A stretch of DNA of 64,000 bases from Fidelibacterota bacterium (GCA_002724735.1 PBPT01000016.1:268838-332837), one strand, 5' to 3'. Counted from the stretch's first letter, positions 52,610-59,305 are shown. Notes: generated by a model not told the origin, from the letters alone. Made by a program: numbers and translations.

Positions 52610-52871
52610 CGAATGGGAAAGACTTAATCAGAGAATGGTTAAGATTGTAGAAAAAGAAGCAAGTGTGTTAAAGGATAAGCACAATTGGATACGGAAACTA
52701 GTTAGTGTAGGAGGATTTCCAGCAAAGTACATTTACTCTTATTATAGTGATACTGGATATATAAGTCCTCTTAGTACAGGAGAATGGAAATATAGTTCTA
52801 AAGATAATACCACATCTGAACGTTCTATTGATTTAGATTATTTGAAAGACAAGTACAAAAATGCAAATTGA
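52602..52871 (+). CDS. Small protein of unknown function
   Basis: 89 residues, Lys- and Tyr-rich (MVKIVEKEASVLKDKHNWIR; KYIYSYYSDTGYISPLSTG). It overlaps the PsiE-like gene by 8 bases and the methyltransferase by 11 bases. No motif recognised. Confidence 0.6.
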   Translation: MSNEWERLNQRMVKIVEKEASVLKDKHNWIRKLVSVGGFPAKYIYSYYSDTGYISPLSTGEWKYSSKDNTTSERSIDLDYLKDKYKNAN

Positions 52872-53490
52872 AGAATATAGAGAAAAACTTTTAGAAATAT
52901 CAAAGCGTCATTGGAAAAAAGCCCCGGGTGCAAAGTATATACACAAGTGGGATATGTATATGCTTGAAAAACAATTTTGTGTAGATAACATGAATTTTGA
53001 TGGCGTTAACTCTGTTCTTGAAATAGGATGTGGCATGGGCATGCTTGCATACCTTATTAAAGAACAAAAAGGTATAAGTGATATAGAACTTACAGATGTA
53101 GATGAATTTTTTGATCATACAGACAAAGGCGGACTATACAAAGACTGTTGTGACGTATTAGGACTAAAGAGGTTTGTAATGTATGTAAACATGAACGAGC
53201 CTATGAAACTAGATAGACAGTATGATATGATTGTAGCTACACGTACTGTCTTTGATAGAGAATGTTTAGAACCAGGTACAATATTTAATTATAAATACTG
53301 GCTAGATGATTGTTTTAAGTATTGTAAAAGAGTATTTGTAAAAACCAATTTTGCAGGTGGGGGTAAAAGTTTTCCTGATTACTTACGACCTTACCTGTGG
53401 TGGCCTACTGGCCCTAATAGCGAATCACTTGGTAAGCCAAGAAGGGGTTGGTATATACGTGTTGATAAAGAGCAATGGGAGAATAGATGA
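52861..53490 (+). CDS. SAM-dependent methyltransferase
   Basis: 209 residues. VLEIGCGMGMLAYLIKEQKG is motif I and DIELTDVDEFFDHT motif II; the following YDMIVATRTVFDRECLEP fits motif IV. The substrate is unknown; its neighbours (carbamoyltransferase downstream) suggest a small-molecule or glycan target. Confidence 0.8.
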   Translation: MQIEEYREKLLEISKRHWKKAPGAKYIHKWDMYMLEKQFCVDNMNFDGVNSVLEIGCGMGMLAYLIKEQKGISDIELTDVDEFFDHTDKGGLYKDCCDVLGLKRFVMYVNMNEPMKLDRQYDMIVATRTVFDRECLEPGTIFNYKYWLDDCFKYCKRVFVKTNFAGGGKSFPDYLRPYLWWPTGPNSESLGKPRRGWYIRVDKEQWENR

Positions 53491-54455
53491 TTACATGGGG
53501 AATGGTTGGTAACAGCCATGATGCTAGTATAGCTGTCTTTGATGGTAACGAACTATCATGGGCTAGTTTGAGCAAAGACTTTTCGGGTATACCAAACGAT
53601 CCTGACCCTAACTGGGATCAAATAGAGGTAGCTAGAAAATTTACATACAGAGATATACCCGATCAAGTAATTTGGTATGAACGTCCAGGACTAAAAACTC
53701 TACGCCAATGGAGAGCTGGTCAGGGTTGGTTATGGGCAGAAAATAATATACGTAGATATCTTAAACGTTGGGATATAATTTCGCCAATAAAATATACCCA
53801 ACACCATTTAAGTCATGCGGCATATGCTTATTATACACAGCCCCATGATGACTGTGCAATAATTGTAATGGATAGTATAGGCGAATTTGAAACCCTTACT
53901 ATGTGGCATGGTAAAAATAATAAACTTACAAAAATACACAGTCAGGGGTATCCACACAGTTTAGGTTTGTTTTACAGTGCAATGACACAACGTTGTGGCC
54001 TGGTGCCTAACAGAGATGAGTATATGTTAGCCTCTATGGGTGATGCAGGTAACCCTAAAAGACATTTTATAAAGATATTAAATGAATTAGTAAACGTTGA
54101 AGGAGTTGGTTGGAACCCTAATATTAGAATGTTAGAAAACATGCATAGAGGCTGTAGATGGTGGAGACCTGAATTAACTAGCGAAGAAGACCTTAATGAC
54201 ATTGCGGCTGCCACACAAGCAGTATTTGAATATTGTGTAAACAATCTAAGTGCATGTGCAAAGAAAATGACAGGGTCGAAGTACGTAGCACTTGCAGGGG
54301 GCTCTGCATTAAATAAAAGAGCAGTAGACAACATAAGAACCGATTGGGTTGATGTACATGTCCCTCAAAATCCAGGTGACCCTGGTAGCTGTATAGGAGC
54401 AGTATTAGCTCAAACAAAAACCAAAATAGAACTTGACAATAAGTGGCATAAGTAG
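53487..54455 (+). CDS. Carbamoyltransferase (NodU/CmcH family), N-terminal domain only
   Basis: 322 residues. GMVGNSHDASIAVFDGNEL, TQHHLSHAAYAYY (the His-rich catalytic motif) and VALAGGSALNKRAVDN define the Kae1-like domain of the NodU/CmcH/TobZ family. The C-terminal YrdC-like domain, which in TobZ makes carbamoyl-adenylate, is missing, so a partner or host protein may be needed. Such enzymes carbamoylate sugars. It overlaps the methyltransferase by 4 bases. Confidence 0.88.
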   Translation: MITWGMVGNSHDASIAVFDGNELSWASLSKDFSGIPNDPDPNWDQIEVARKFTYRDIPDQVIWYERPGLKTLRQWRAGQGWLWAENNIRRYLKRWDIISPIKYTQHHLSHAAYAYYTQPHDDCAIIVMDSIGEFETLTMWHGKNNKLTKIHSQGYPHSLGLFYSAMTQRCGLVPNRDEYMLASMGDAGNPKRHFIKILNELVNVEGVGWNPNIRMLENMHRGCRWWRPELTSEEDLNDIAAATQAVFEYCVNNLSACAKKMTGSKYVALAGGSALNKRAVDNIRTDWVDVHVPQNPGDPGSCIGAVLAQTKTKIELDNKWHK

Positions 54456-54461
54456 TAAAAT
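54433..54461 (+). promoter_or_regulatory. Early promoter of the helicase gene, leaderless type
   Basis: TTGACA (54433-54438), 17 bases, then TAAAAT (54456-54461); six bases (aataat) then ATG at 54468. Same layout as the other three, with a slightly weaker -10 box. Confidence 0.85.
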
Positions 54462-54467
54462 AATAAT

Positions 54468-55895
54468 ATGGCAACAAGACAAAACACAGACTATGGATAT
54501 GATATACAAAAAGTATATCTTGAAATGATGCTAACAGATGCAGAAACATTTGTTAGATGTCAAACAGTATTTGATCATACAATGTTTGATAGGCGTTTAC
54601 AAGATGCCGCAAAGTTTCTAAATGAATATGTAACAGAACACAATGCATTGCCTACATTTGAAATAATTAATGCGGCAACAAAAGCAGACTTAGCTGATCC
54701 AGGACAGATGCAAGAAAATCACTACGATTGGCTACTAGCAGAGTTTGAAACATTTAGCAGACACAAGGCACTAGAAAGTGCAATATTAAAAGGTGCTGAT
54801 TTACTTGAAAAGGGCGAATATGGTCCGGTAGAAGATCTAGTTAAGAAAGCAGTACAGATAGGATTGCAAAAAGACTTAGGTACAGACTACTGGCGTGATC
54901 CAAGAGCAAGATTAGAAGCAATTAAAGATAATAACGGACAAGTAACTACAGGTTGGGAAAGCCTAGATAAGAAACTATTTGGTGGATTTAATAGAGGTGA
55001 GCTGAATATATTTGCAGGTGGATCAGGTGCAGGTAAAAGTTTATTCTTAGCTAACCTAGGAGTTAATTGGGCACTAGCAGGAATGAACGTATTGTATCTT
55101 ACACTAGAGCTAAGTGAAAACTTAGTTAGTATGAGAGTTGACAGTATGGTAACTGATATTTCAACACGTGATATTTTTAAGAATATAGATGATGTTGAAA
55201 TGAAAGTTAAAATGATAGGCAAAAAGAGTGGAGCATTTCAAGTAAAATATATGCCTAGTGGTAAGACTCCAAATGATGTGCGTAGCTATATTAAAGAATA
55301 TGAAATTAAAACAGGACGTAAGATTGATGTACTATTGATTGATTACTTAGACTTGCTTATGCCAAATGGTGCTAAGGTAAGTGCTGAAAACTTGTTTATT
55401 AAAGACAAGTATGTAAGTGAAGAACTACGTAATCTAGCAATGGAGTTGAATACTGTATTTGTAACAGCGGCACAGCTAAACAGAGGTGCAGTAGAAGAAA
55501 TTGAATTTGATCATTCGCATATTAGTGGTGGACTTAGTAAGATTCAAACTGCTGATAATGTTATAGGTATCTTTACTAGTAGAGCAATGCGTGAACGTGG
55601 TAGATATCAAATACAGCTAATGAAAACTAGAAGCAGTAGTGGTGTTGGTGCTAAGGTAGATCTTGAATTTGATGTAGACAGTTTGCGTATTAGAGATCTA
55701 GCAGATGATGAAGAATATCAAGAATTTGATAAACGCAACAGCACAATATATGATAGCTTGAAGAGAAAGACTGTTCCCGAAACAGGTGATCCAGAAGATG
55801 CAGATCCTACACAAGGTGATACAGTAGGCAAGATTAAAGCAGAAACAGATTCAACCAAATTAAGAAACTTCATCAATAATTTAGGATCAGAGTAA
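54468..55895 (+). CDS. gp41: Replicative helicase (T4 gp41-like, DnaB family)
   Basis: 475 residues, the same size as T4 gp41. Walker A IFAGGSGAGKSLFLAN (about residue 185), LYLTLELSENLV (H1a/H2), KIDVLLIDYLDLLMP (Walker B) and VFVTAAQLNRGAVEE with DHSHISGGLSKIQTADN (motifs H3 and H4). It unwinds DNA ahead of the fork with gp61. The promoter gives a leaderless message. Confidence 0.95.
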   Translation: MATRQNTDYGYDIQKVYLEMMLTDAETFVRCQTVFDHTMFDRRLQDAAKFLNEYVTEHNALPTFEIINAATKADLADPGQMQENHYDWLLAEFETFSRHKALESAILKGADLLEKGEYGPVEDLVKKAVQIGLQKDLGTDYWRDPRARLEAIKDNNGQVTTGWESLDKKLFGGFNRGELNIFAGGSGAGKSLFLANLGVNWALAGMNVLYLTLELSENLVSMRVDSMVTDISTRDIFKNIDDVEMKVKMIGKKSGAFQVKYMPSGKTPNDVRSYIKEYEIKTGRKIDVLLIDYLDLLMPNGAKVSAENLFIKDKYVSEELRNLAMELNTVFVTAAQLNRGAVEEIEFDHSHISGGLSKIQTADNVIGIFTSRAMRERGRYQIQLMKTRSSSGVGAKVDLEFDVDSLRIRDLADDEEYQEFDKRNSTIYDSLKRKTVPETGDPEDADPTQGDTVGKIKAETDSTKLRNFINNLGSE

Positions 55896-55933
55896 TCCAC
55901 GTAAATGATAAGTATTCAAACTAAGAGATAAAT

Positions 55934-56050
55934 ATGGTTGGATGGGTAATGTTCGGTATGCTGATCTTTGTCAACACAGCTATACATGTGATGATACAGC
56001 TATACTTTGAAGGTCACCCTGCATTTACTGACAACGAAGGAGACGTATGA
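55934..56050 (+). CDS. Tiny membrane protein (38 residues)
   Basis: Not in the track. MVGWVMFGMLIFVNTAIHVM then IQLYFEGHPAF: one transmembrane segment and a short polar end. The TGA overlaps the next ATG (ATGA). It starts a chain of five overlapping small ORFs. Confidence 0.55.
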   Translation: MVGWVMFGMLIFVNTAIHVMIQLYFEGHPAFTDNEGDV

Positions 56051-56265
56051 ACAAGTATTTTGTTATGGTATTACTGTTGGCTAGTGGTTGTGCAAACCAA
56101 GACTATGCTTATAACTATGATCGAGTAGATCCAGATGAGTTTCGTTGCCCTAGCGGATACATAGCATGGTGTGAAGGGCACCTAAGATCAAACATGGAGT
56201 GTAGCTGTTTAGACGAAGACGAAACTGCAAGAATGGCAGACCAACTAAGAAGGATGATATACTAA
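56047..56265 (+). CDS. Small lipoprotein
   Basis: 72 residues. A signal with lipobox VLLLASGC (residues about 8-15), then a cysteine-rich polar domain (DEFRCPSGYIAWCEGH, MECSCLDEDET). Predicted to be lipid-anchored at the inner or outer membrane. Overlaps both neighbours (ATGA and TAATG). A lysis-associated Rz1-like role or superinfection exclusion could be considered, without proof. Confidence 0.7.
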   Translation: MNKYFVMVLLLASGCANQDYAYNYDRVDPDEFRCPSGYIAWCEGHLRSNMECSCLDEDETARMADQLRRMIY

Positions 56266-56471
56266 TGGGCATAATACAATTTCCACATGAACCTGTGATT
56301 CAAGCTCAGCGTAGGCAGATAGAGTCACAAGCTGAGATCATAGAACAGCAGAGAAAACAAATAGAAGAAATGATACAGCAGACTGACTTCAAAGCCAAAC
56401 AACAGGACTTAACTGAGCTAAACGGTGATGGCAATCGAAACCGTGGACGCTATGGAGAAGACGAACGCTAG
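56265..56471 (+). CDS. Small coiled-coil protein
   Basis: 68 residues. IQAQRRQIESQAEIIEQQRK and the following QIEEMIQQTDFK form a coiled coil; the end is polar (NGDGNRNRGRYGEDER). No membrane segment. It overlaps the lipoprotein stop and the next GTG (TAGTG). Confidence 0.6.
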   Translation: MGIIQFPHEPVIQAQRRQIESQAEIIEQQRKQIEEMIQQTDFKAKQQDLTELNGDGNRNRGRYGEDER

Positions 56472-56563
56472 TGACACTGTTTTTGATCATACTGTTGATG
56501 AGCTTGCCCATAGTAGGTGGGCTTGTAACTTTTTGGTATAGCCACAAGGCAACTAAGCAATGA
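56471..56563 (+). CDS. Tiny membrane protein (30 residues)
   Basis: Not in the track. GTG start overlapping the previous stop (TAGTG). The sequence (TLFLIILLMSLPIVGGLVTF) is one transmembrane segment with a short basic end. Its TGA overlaps the next ATG. Confidence 0.5.
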   Translation: MTLFLIILLMSLPIVGGLVTFWYSHKATKQ

Positions 56564-56667
56564 AACTAACGGATTTGAATACCACTGCACTACTGTGGTG
56601 TGCGTTTTGGATTGGTATAGCAGTCATAGAGACTGTGTTGTTATTTGTCCTTTTCCCTATTAAATAG
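56560..56667 (+). CDS. Tiny membrane protein (35 residues)
   Basis: Not in the track. ATG overlapping the previous stop (ATGA). DLNTTALLWCAFWIGIAVIE then TVLLFVLFPIK: one long hydrophobic segment. It is the last plus-strand gene and overlaps the convergent gene by 27 bases. Confidence 0.5.
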   Translation: MKLTDLNTTALLWCAFWIGIAVIETVLLFVLFPIK

Positions 56668-56802
56668 ATCAAACAGCGTCCTGACCTTGTCTTCGAGAAC
56701 ATTGATTCTAGAGTACATCTGTGCTAGCACTATTACCAATGTAACAAAACCAAGACCCACGGGCCATAGTTTTAGAATCAGGTCGAGAGTTTCTCCGTCC
56801 AT
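56641..56802 (-). CDS. Small membrane protein with coiled-coil end (53 residues)
   Basis: Not in the track. MDGETLDLILKLWPVGLGFV begins a transmembrane segment that runs to LVIVLAQ, followed by a helical segment (YSRINVLEDKVRTLFDLFNR). GGAG lies 9-10 bases before the ATG. Upstream, TTGACC and TATATC 16 bases apart could be a promoter. The plan (one membrane segment plus coiled coil) resembles XhlA-type holin partners and is only suggestive. Confidence 0.55.
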   Translation of the reverse strand: MDGETLDLILKLWPVGLGFVTLVIVLAQMYSRINVLEDKVRTLFDLFNREKDK

Positions 56803-56869
56803 TTGTTGTTTCTCCAGTGTTTGAGATATAGCTTGCCAGCCCTCACGGTCAACAAGTGCAACTATTTAG

Positions 56870-57066
56870 CAACTACTACGGCGAAGCCGCCTGCGGTACG
56901 CACTACCTGCCGCGAAGCGGTAAACGCTTTTTGCACAAAATTTAGCGTTTACTAGTGCAAAAAATCTGCTAGGTGTACACACATACTAGAACACACATAA
57001 AGGTTCTAAAACTGTGCTACCACCACGACAGATGTATTGCATAGCGTTGCAATTGGCCTTAGAAGC
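56870..57066. other. Structured non-coding region with small hairpins and a pseudoknot-like pattern
   Basis: No ORF fits here. It holds two GAA-triloop hairpins (CGGC-GAA-GCCG near 56879-56889; CCGC-GAA-GCGG near 56910-56920). Two interleaved inverted repeats follow: GTAAACGCT (56920-56928) with AGCGTTTAC (56944-56952), and TTTTTGCAC (56928-56936) with GTGCAAAAA (56955-56963). Further on are a direct repeat ACACACATA (56977 and 56991) and ATTGCA/TGCAAT arms near 57040-57060. It lies between two minus-strand genes. A regulatory RNA or a replication origin are both possible. Confidence 0.6.
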
Positions 57067-57087
57067 TGATTAGAACAAAGATGGTTC

Positions 57088-57336
57088 TTAATCTACTAAC
57101 CTTGCTTTGTAGAGTGTAGATTCTGACAGTTTAAGCATGGCCAACATGCGGTCGCGATCTGACTCAAACTCAATAGTACAGTGATCTGGCTGTGTGGTGT
57201 GTATGTTGTGATTAAGTAATAGTTTGGTACAAGCAGTTTGGGTAAGCACATCCTCATAGCGAGTGTCTCGTACAAATCGTTCTATTCTTGGCCTAGTACT
57301 GTAAATTAGTTTGACACGATACATTAGAGTATACAC
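57088..57336 (-). CDS. Small protein of unknown function
   Basis: 82 residues with the GTG start at 57336, or 78 residues from the ATG at 57324 (MYRVKLIYSTRPRIERFVRD). The protein is polar with an Arg-rich start and a C-terminal helix (RDRMLAMLKLSESTLYKARL). A possible -10 box TATACT is just in front of the ATG, but no clear -35 box. No family recognised. Confidence 0.55.
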   Translation of the reverse strand: MYTLMYRVKLIYSTRPRIERFVRDTRYEDVLTQTACTKLLLNHNIHTTQPDHCTIEFESDRDRMLAMLKLSESTLYKARLVD

Positions 57337-57491
57337 ACGAGATGTGAGTCTGCTATACGCTTATTGACGAAACCGCAGTTGGATTGAATTGTTGTGAATC
57401 TACGTGTGTATACAGTGTTATTTAACCTTTTTTGGTGTGTAACACACTGGTGTTCACAGTGTAGAGGGGTTGTTTTTTGCATAGTAAAAAG

Positions 57492-57689
57492 TTATTCCTT
57501 ACCACCGTCTTTGCTGGCATCATCTACTTTGATACTAGTATTAGGACGTAGTGCGGCAGCTACAAAACTACTGGCCGCTAGCATGGGAATAGTGTATACC
57601 ATTTGTTCAGTTAGATATGCGACTGTGTAGGTTGGTACTAGCACTATAACTGCTTGTAGTCCTGCTATTTTAAGATCATTTCCTAGCAT
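57492..57689 (-). CDS. Small two-span membrane protein, holin candidate
   Basis: I take the ATG at 57689 (MLGNDLKIAGLQAVIVLVPT), not the track start at 57791. 65 residues: two hydrophobic segments (about residues 8-24 and 31-47, AVIVLVPTYTVAYL and MLAASSFVAAAL) and a charged end (KVDDASKDGGKE). This plan fits class II holins. The ATG is preceded by a perfect TATAAATA late box at four bases, so it is a leaderless late gene, as expected for a lysis protein. There is no endolysin in the window to confirm it. Confidence 0.6.
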   Translation of the reverse strand: MLGNDLKIAGLQAVIVLVPTYTVAYLTEQMVYTIPMLAASSFVAAALRPNTSIKVDDASKDGGKE

Positions 57690-57693
57690 AGTG

Positions 57694-57701
57694 TATTTAT
57701 A
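57694..57701 (-). promoter_or_regulatory. Late promoter of the holin candidate, leaderless type
   Basis: On the minus strand TATAAATA is followed by four bases (cact) and the ATG at 57689. A perfect late box within an otherwise early gene region. Confidence 0.82.
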
Positions 57702-57872
57702 GGCCGAAATGGGTTCTGTGTGGAAAAAATCGAGTCGCGTAAAAAATTGTAGGCAAGTACTTACAGAATCGAGGTGGTGATTTTGCATCACCCAATTTTT
57801 AAAAAGCGGTCATTAAGCACTTGTGCGGGCAGTTGCAAATTTGTCGTATATAACCCCGACCCCTCGAGAAAA

Positions 57873-57908
57873 TTTTTTCAAAAAAAAACCCCGACCTAAG
57901 CCGGGGTT
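57873..57908 (-). terminator. Rho-independent terminator of the right-hand early region
   Basis: On the minus strand AACCCCG pairs with CGGGGTT (7 bases) with an 8-base loop, followed by a T-rich run of eight or more. It ends the transcript of the gene at 57929-58261. Confidence 0.88.
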
Positions 57909-57928
57909 GCTGGCAGTTTGGTTGCGAC

Positions 57929-58261
57929 CTAGTCTGGTCGACTGCCTGCGTAAGCTGTAAAGCCTGCGTCCTTAAACACTTGCGCCGCCGCTCTAGCACC
58001 AGCTTCTTTAGTGCTCATGCACTGCGTACCTAAGCCACTTGGGTTCCATATTGAGTAAGCACCTTTGTAGTCCTTCTCATAGCCTGCCGCTTTCATAGCA
58101 CGGCCTAGCTTGGTGTTGCCTTTAACACCAAATATATCTACCCAAGCAAAGCCACAGTAAGCATGCTCACCATATGTGTCTAGGTGCTCAATGCCAGCAG
58201 TGTAAGCCGCTAGTTTAGCATCTTCTAACAGGTCTTTAAGTTCTTGTACAGTGTAGTTCAT
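57929..58261 (-). CDS. Small conserved early protein
   Basis: 110 residues. VQELKDLLEDAKLAAYTAGI, then a core with YCGFAWVDIFGVKGNTKLG and SIWNPSGLGTQCMSTKEAGA, which I recall seeing in other marine phage proteins. No catalytic motif. The message starts from an early cassette with CGAGGGCAAT before the ATG and ends in a strong terminator. Confidence 0.65.
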   Translation of the reverse strand: MNYTVQELKDLLEDAKLAAYTAGIEHLDTYGEHAYCGFAWVDIFGVKGNTKLGRAMKAAGYEKDYKGAYSIWNPSGLGTQCMSTKEAGARAAAQVFKDAGFTAYAGSRPD

Positions 58262-58296
58262 ATTGCCCTCGCTTGTTTTGTTTAACTTACTCTACT

Positions 58297-58324
58297 ATAA
58301 TAGCATCATTATGCAGTATGTCAA
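58297..58324 (-). promoter_or_regulatory. Early cassette promoter 1
   Basis: Minus strand TAGGGGTTGACA (-35 box 58324-58319), 16-base spacer ending in TGC, -10 TATTAT (58302-58297). The TAG of TAGGGG is the stop codon of the gene at 58328. It drives the gene at 57929-58261. Confidence 0.82.
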
Positions 58325-58327
58325 CCC

Positions 58328-58615
58328 CTAATATACGCACTCAGGGGTATCAAGCCAATTGTTTAAGCAGTAGGTTTCTAGTGCTTTCTTGATAGTGTTA
58401 AGCTCACGGAACTTACGTTGAGCCTGTGCATGTGATATCTCACCATCACAGTGTAGGTTCTCTGGTGATAGCTCTCCTGCAAGCTTGTCCATAAGACTGT
58501 TTGCGTTCTGTTGGCTTAGAGGAAATGTCATAGGCTCTTTGCCAAATATGCTATTCCATCTATTGGTTGAGTCAACGAACTGCTCAAGGATATATTGTGC
58601 TTGATGTGCTTTCAT
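58328..58615 (-). CDS. Small early protein of unknown function
   Basis: 95 residues, helical (HQAQYILEQFVDSTNRWNSI; AQAQRKFRELNTIKKALETY). A GGAGGGCACTT ribosome site precedes the ATG. It lies 11 bases after the secreted-protein gene with no promoter between, so the two form an operon. Its stop is the TAG inside the next promoter (TAGGGGTTGACA). Confidence 0.65.
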   Translation of the reverse strand: MKAHQAQYILEQFVDSTNRWNSIFGKEPMTFPLSQQNANSLMDKLAGELSPENLHCDGEISHAQAQRKFRELNTIKKALETYCLNNWLDTPECVY

Positions 58616-58626
58616 AAGTGCCCTCC

Positions 58627-59049
58627 TTACTTGGCGTGTCTAGTTACAAATAAAACATTACCATTACAGTCTAAGTGAAGAGTCTCTGTATAGTTTCTGT
58701 AATGCTCTGTTCTTTGTCCACAGATCTCACCTGTGTCATATCCTCTAGCATAACCATGCTTTCTAGGATTGTTCCAAGGATTGTTATCATATGGAGTACA
58801 GCCTAGGTTACCGTTACAAACCCTACGGTTGTGATCGTAACCTCTGTCATCGTAGATACCGCCGGGGTAGTAGCCACCGTTCTGTGGATGATAGCCGCCG
58901 TTGTGTCTACGATCGTTTTTGTTGAAAAGCTGATCTAATATAATCACAGCGCCTATGACTTTGATAAAGTCGTCTGTGTCAGCTTTAACTGGAGTTGTAG
59001 CAAGACCTAAACTTGCTATTAGTGCGGTAGTAATTAATATCTTTTTCAT
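58627..59049 (-). CDS. Secreted Gly/Tyr/Asn-rich protein
   Basis: 140 residues. A signal peptide (MKKILITTALIASLGLATTP, cleaved after VKA) precedes a Gly-, Tyr- and Asn-rich mature part (NGGYHPQNGGYYPGGIYDDR) and a C-terminal domain with cysteines (GEICGQRTEHYRNY, LHLDCNGNVLF). Acts in the periplasm or at the surface. GAGGGCATT precedes the ATG, with an early cassette promoter upstream. Confidence 0.75.
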   Translation of the reverse strand: MKKILITTALIASLGLATTPVKADTDDFIKVIGAVIILDQLFNKNDRRHNGGYHPQNGGYYPGGIYDDRGYDHNRRVCNGNLGCTPYDNNPWNNPRKHGYARGYDTGEICGQRTEHYRNYTETLHLDCNGNVLFVTRHAK

Positions 59050-59079
59050 AATGCCCTCTATTTCCTAACTGTTATATAC

Positions 59080-59108
59080 AGTATATGTTCTGAATCCAGA
59101 TCTGTCAA
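59080..59108 (-). promoter_or_regulatory. Early cassette promoter 2
   Basis: Minus strand TTAGGGGTTGACA (-35 59108-59103), 17-base spacer, TATACT (59085-59080), then the half-palindrome ATATAC-A-GTATAT overlapping the -10 box. It drives the secreted-protein gene at 58627-59049. Confidence 0.85.
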
Positions 59109-59166
59109 CCCCTAATTTACCATTATTTTATGTGGATTTTTGCCCTGTGGATAAGTCTAAAAGGTC

Positions 59167-59285
59167 GAGCCCCGCATAGCGAGGGCACACTATGCAGGGC
59201 TCTATTCGTCGGAGCCAGCGTGAGGGCTTGCTGAAACTTCCGACATGTAGTACCAGCTGGGGGAGGGCACCCCGGACGCTGGTAC
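59167..59285. ncRNA. Three-hairpin element with GAGGGC in every loop (candidate regulatory RNA)
   Basis: No ORF fits. Hairpin A (59167-59202): GAGCCC-c-GCATAG pairs with CTATGC-a-GGGCTC, loop CGAGGGCACA. Hairpin B (59208-59244): GTCGGA with TCCGAC and an inner CAGC with GCTG, loop GTGAGGGCTT. Hairpin C (59250-59285): GTACCAGC with GCTGGTAC and an inner GGGG with CCCC, loop near GAGGGCA. All three loops contain GAGGGC on the plus strand (GCCCTC on the minus strand). That hexamer is also the ribosome-site core of nine early genes around it. The strand transcribed is unknown; on the minus strand it would be the 3' UTR of the AAA ATPase gene. Confidence 0.6.
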
Positions 59286-59305
59286 ATAAACACGGTGGCG
59301 GAGCT

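Noticed and set aside
55927-55934. GATAAATA before the 38-codon ORF as a leaderless late promoter
   Set aside because: The box runs into the ATG itself, so transcription would start inside the gene; probably chance in AT-rich DNA.
56980-57035. Possible tRNA end (GGTTCTAAAAC ... ACCACCA)
   Set aside because: The T-arm stem does not pair and no matching 5' acceptor strand is found upstream.
57394-57630. Plus-strand ORF of 78 residues
   Set aside because: Mostly antisense to the holin candidate gene, with no ribosome site; composition looks like a shadow ORF.
57776-57800. Possible plus-strand terminator (GGTGAT-TTTGC-ATCACC then CAATTTTTA)
   Set aside because: Stem of only six base pairs, T-run not adjacent, and no plus-strand gene ends nearby.
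57799-57999. Minus-strand ORF of 66 residues
   Set aside because: It runs through the terminator and the end of the gene at 57929 in another frame; low plausibility.
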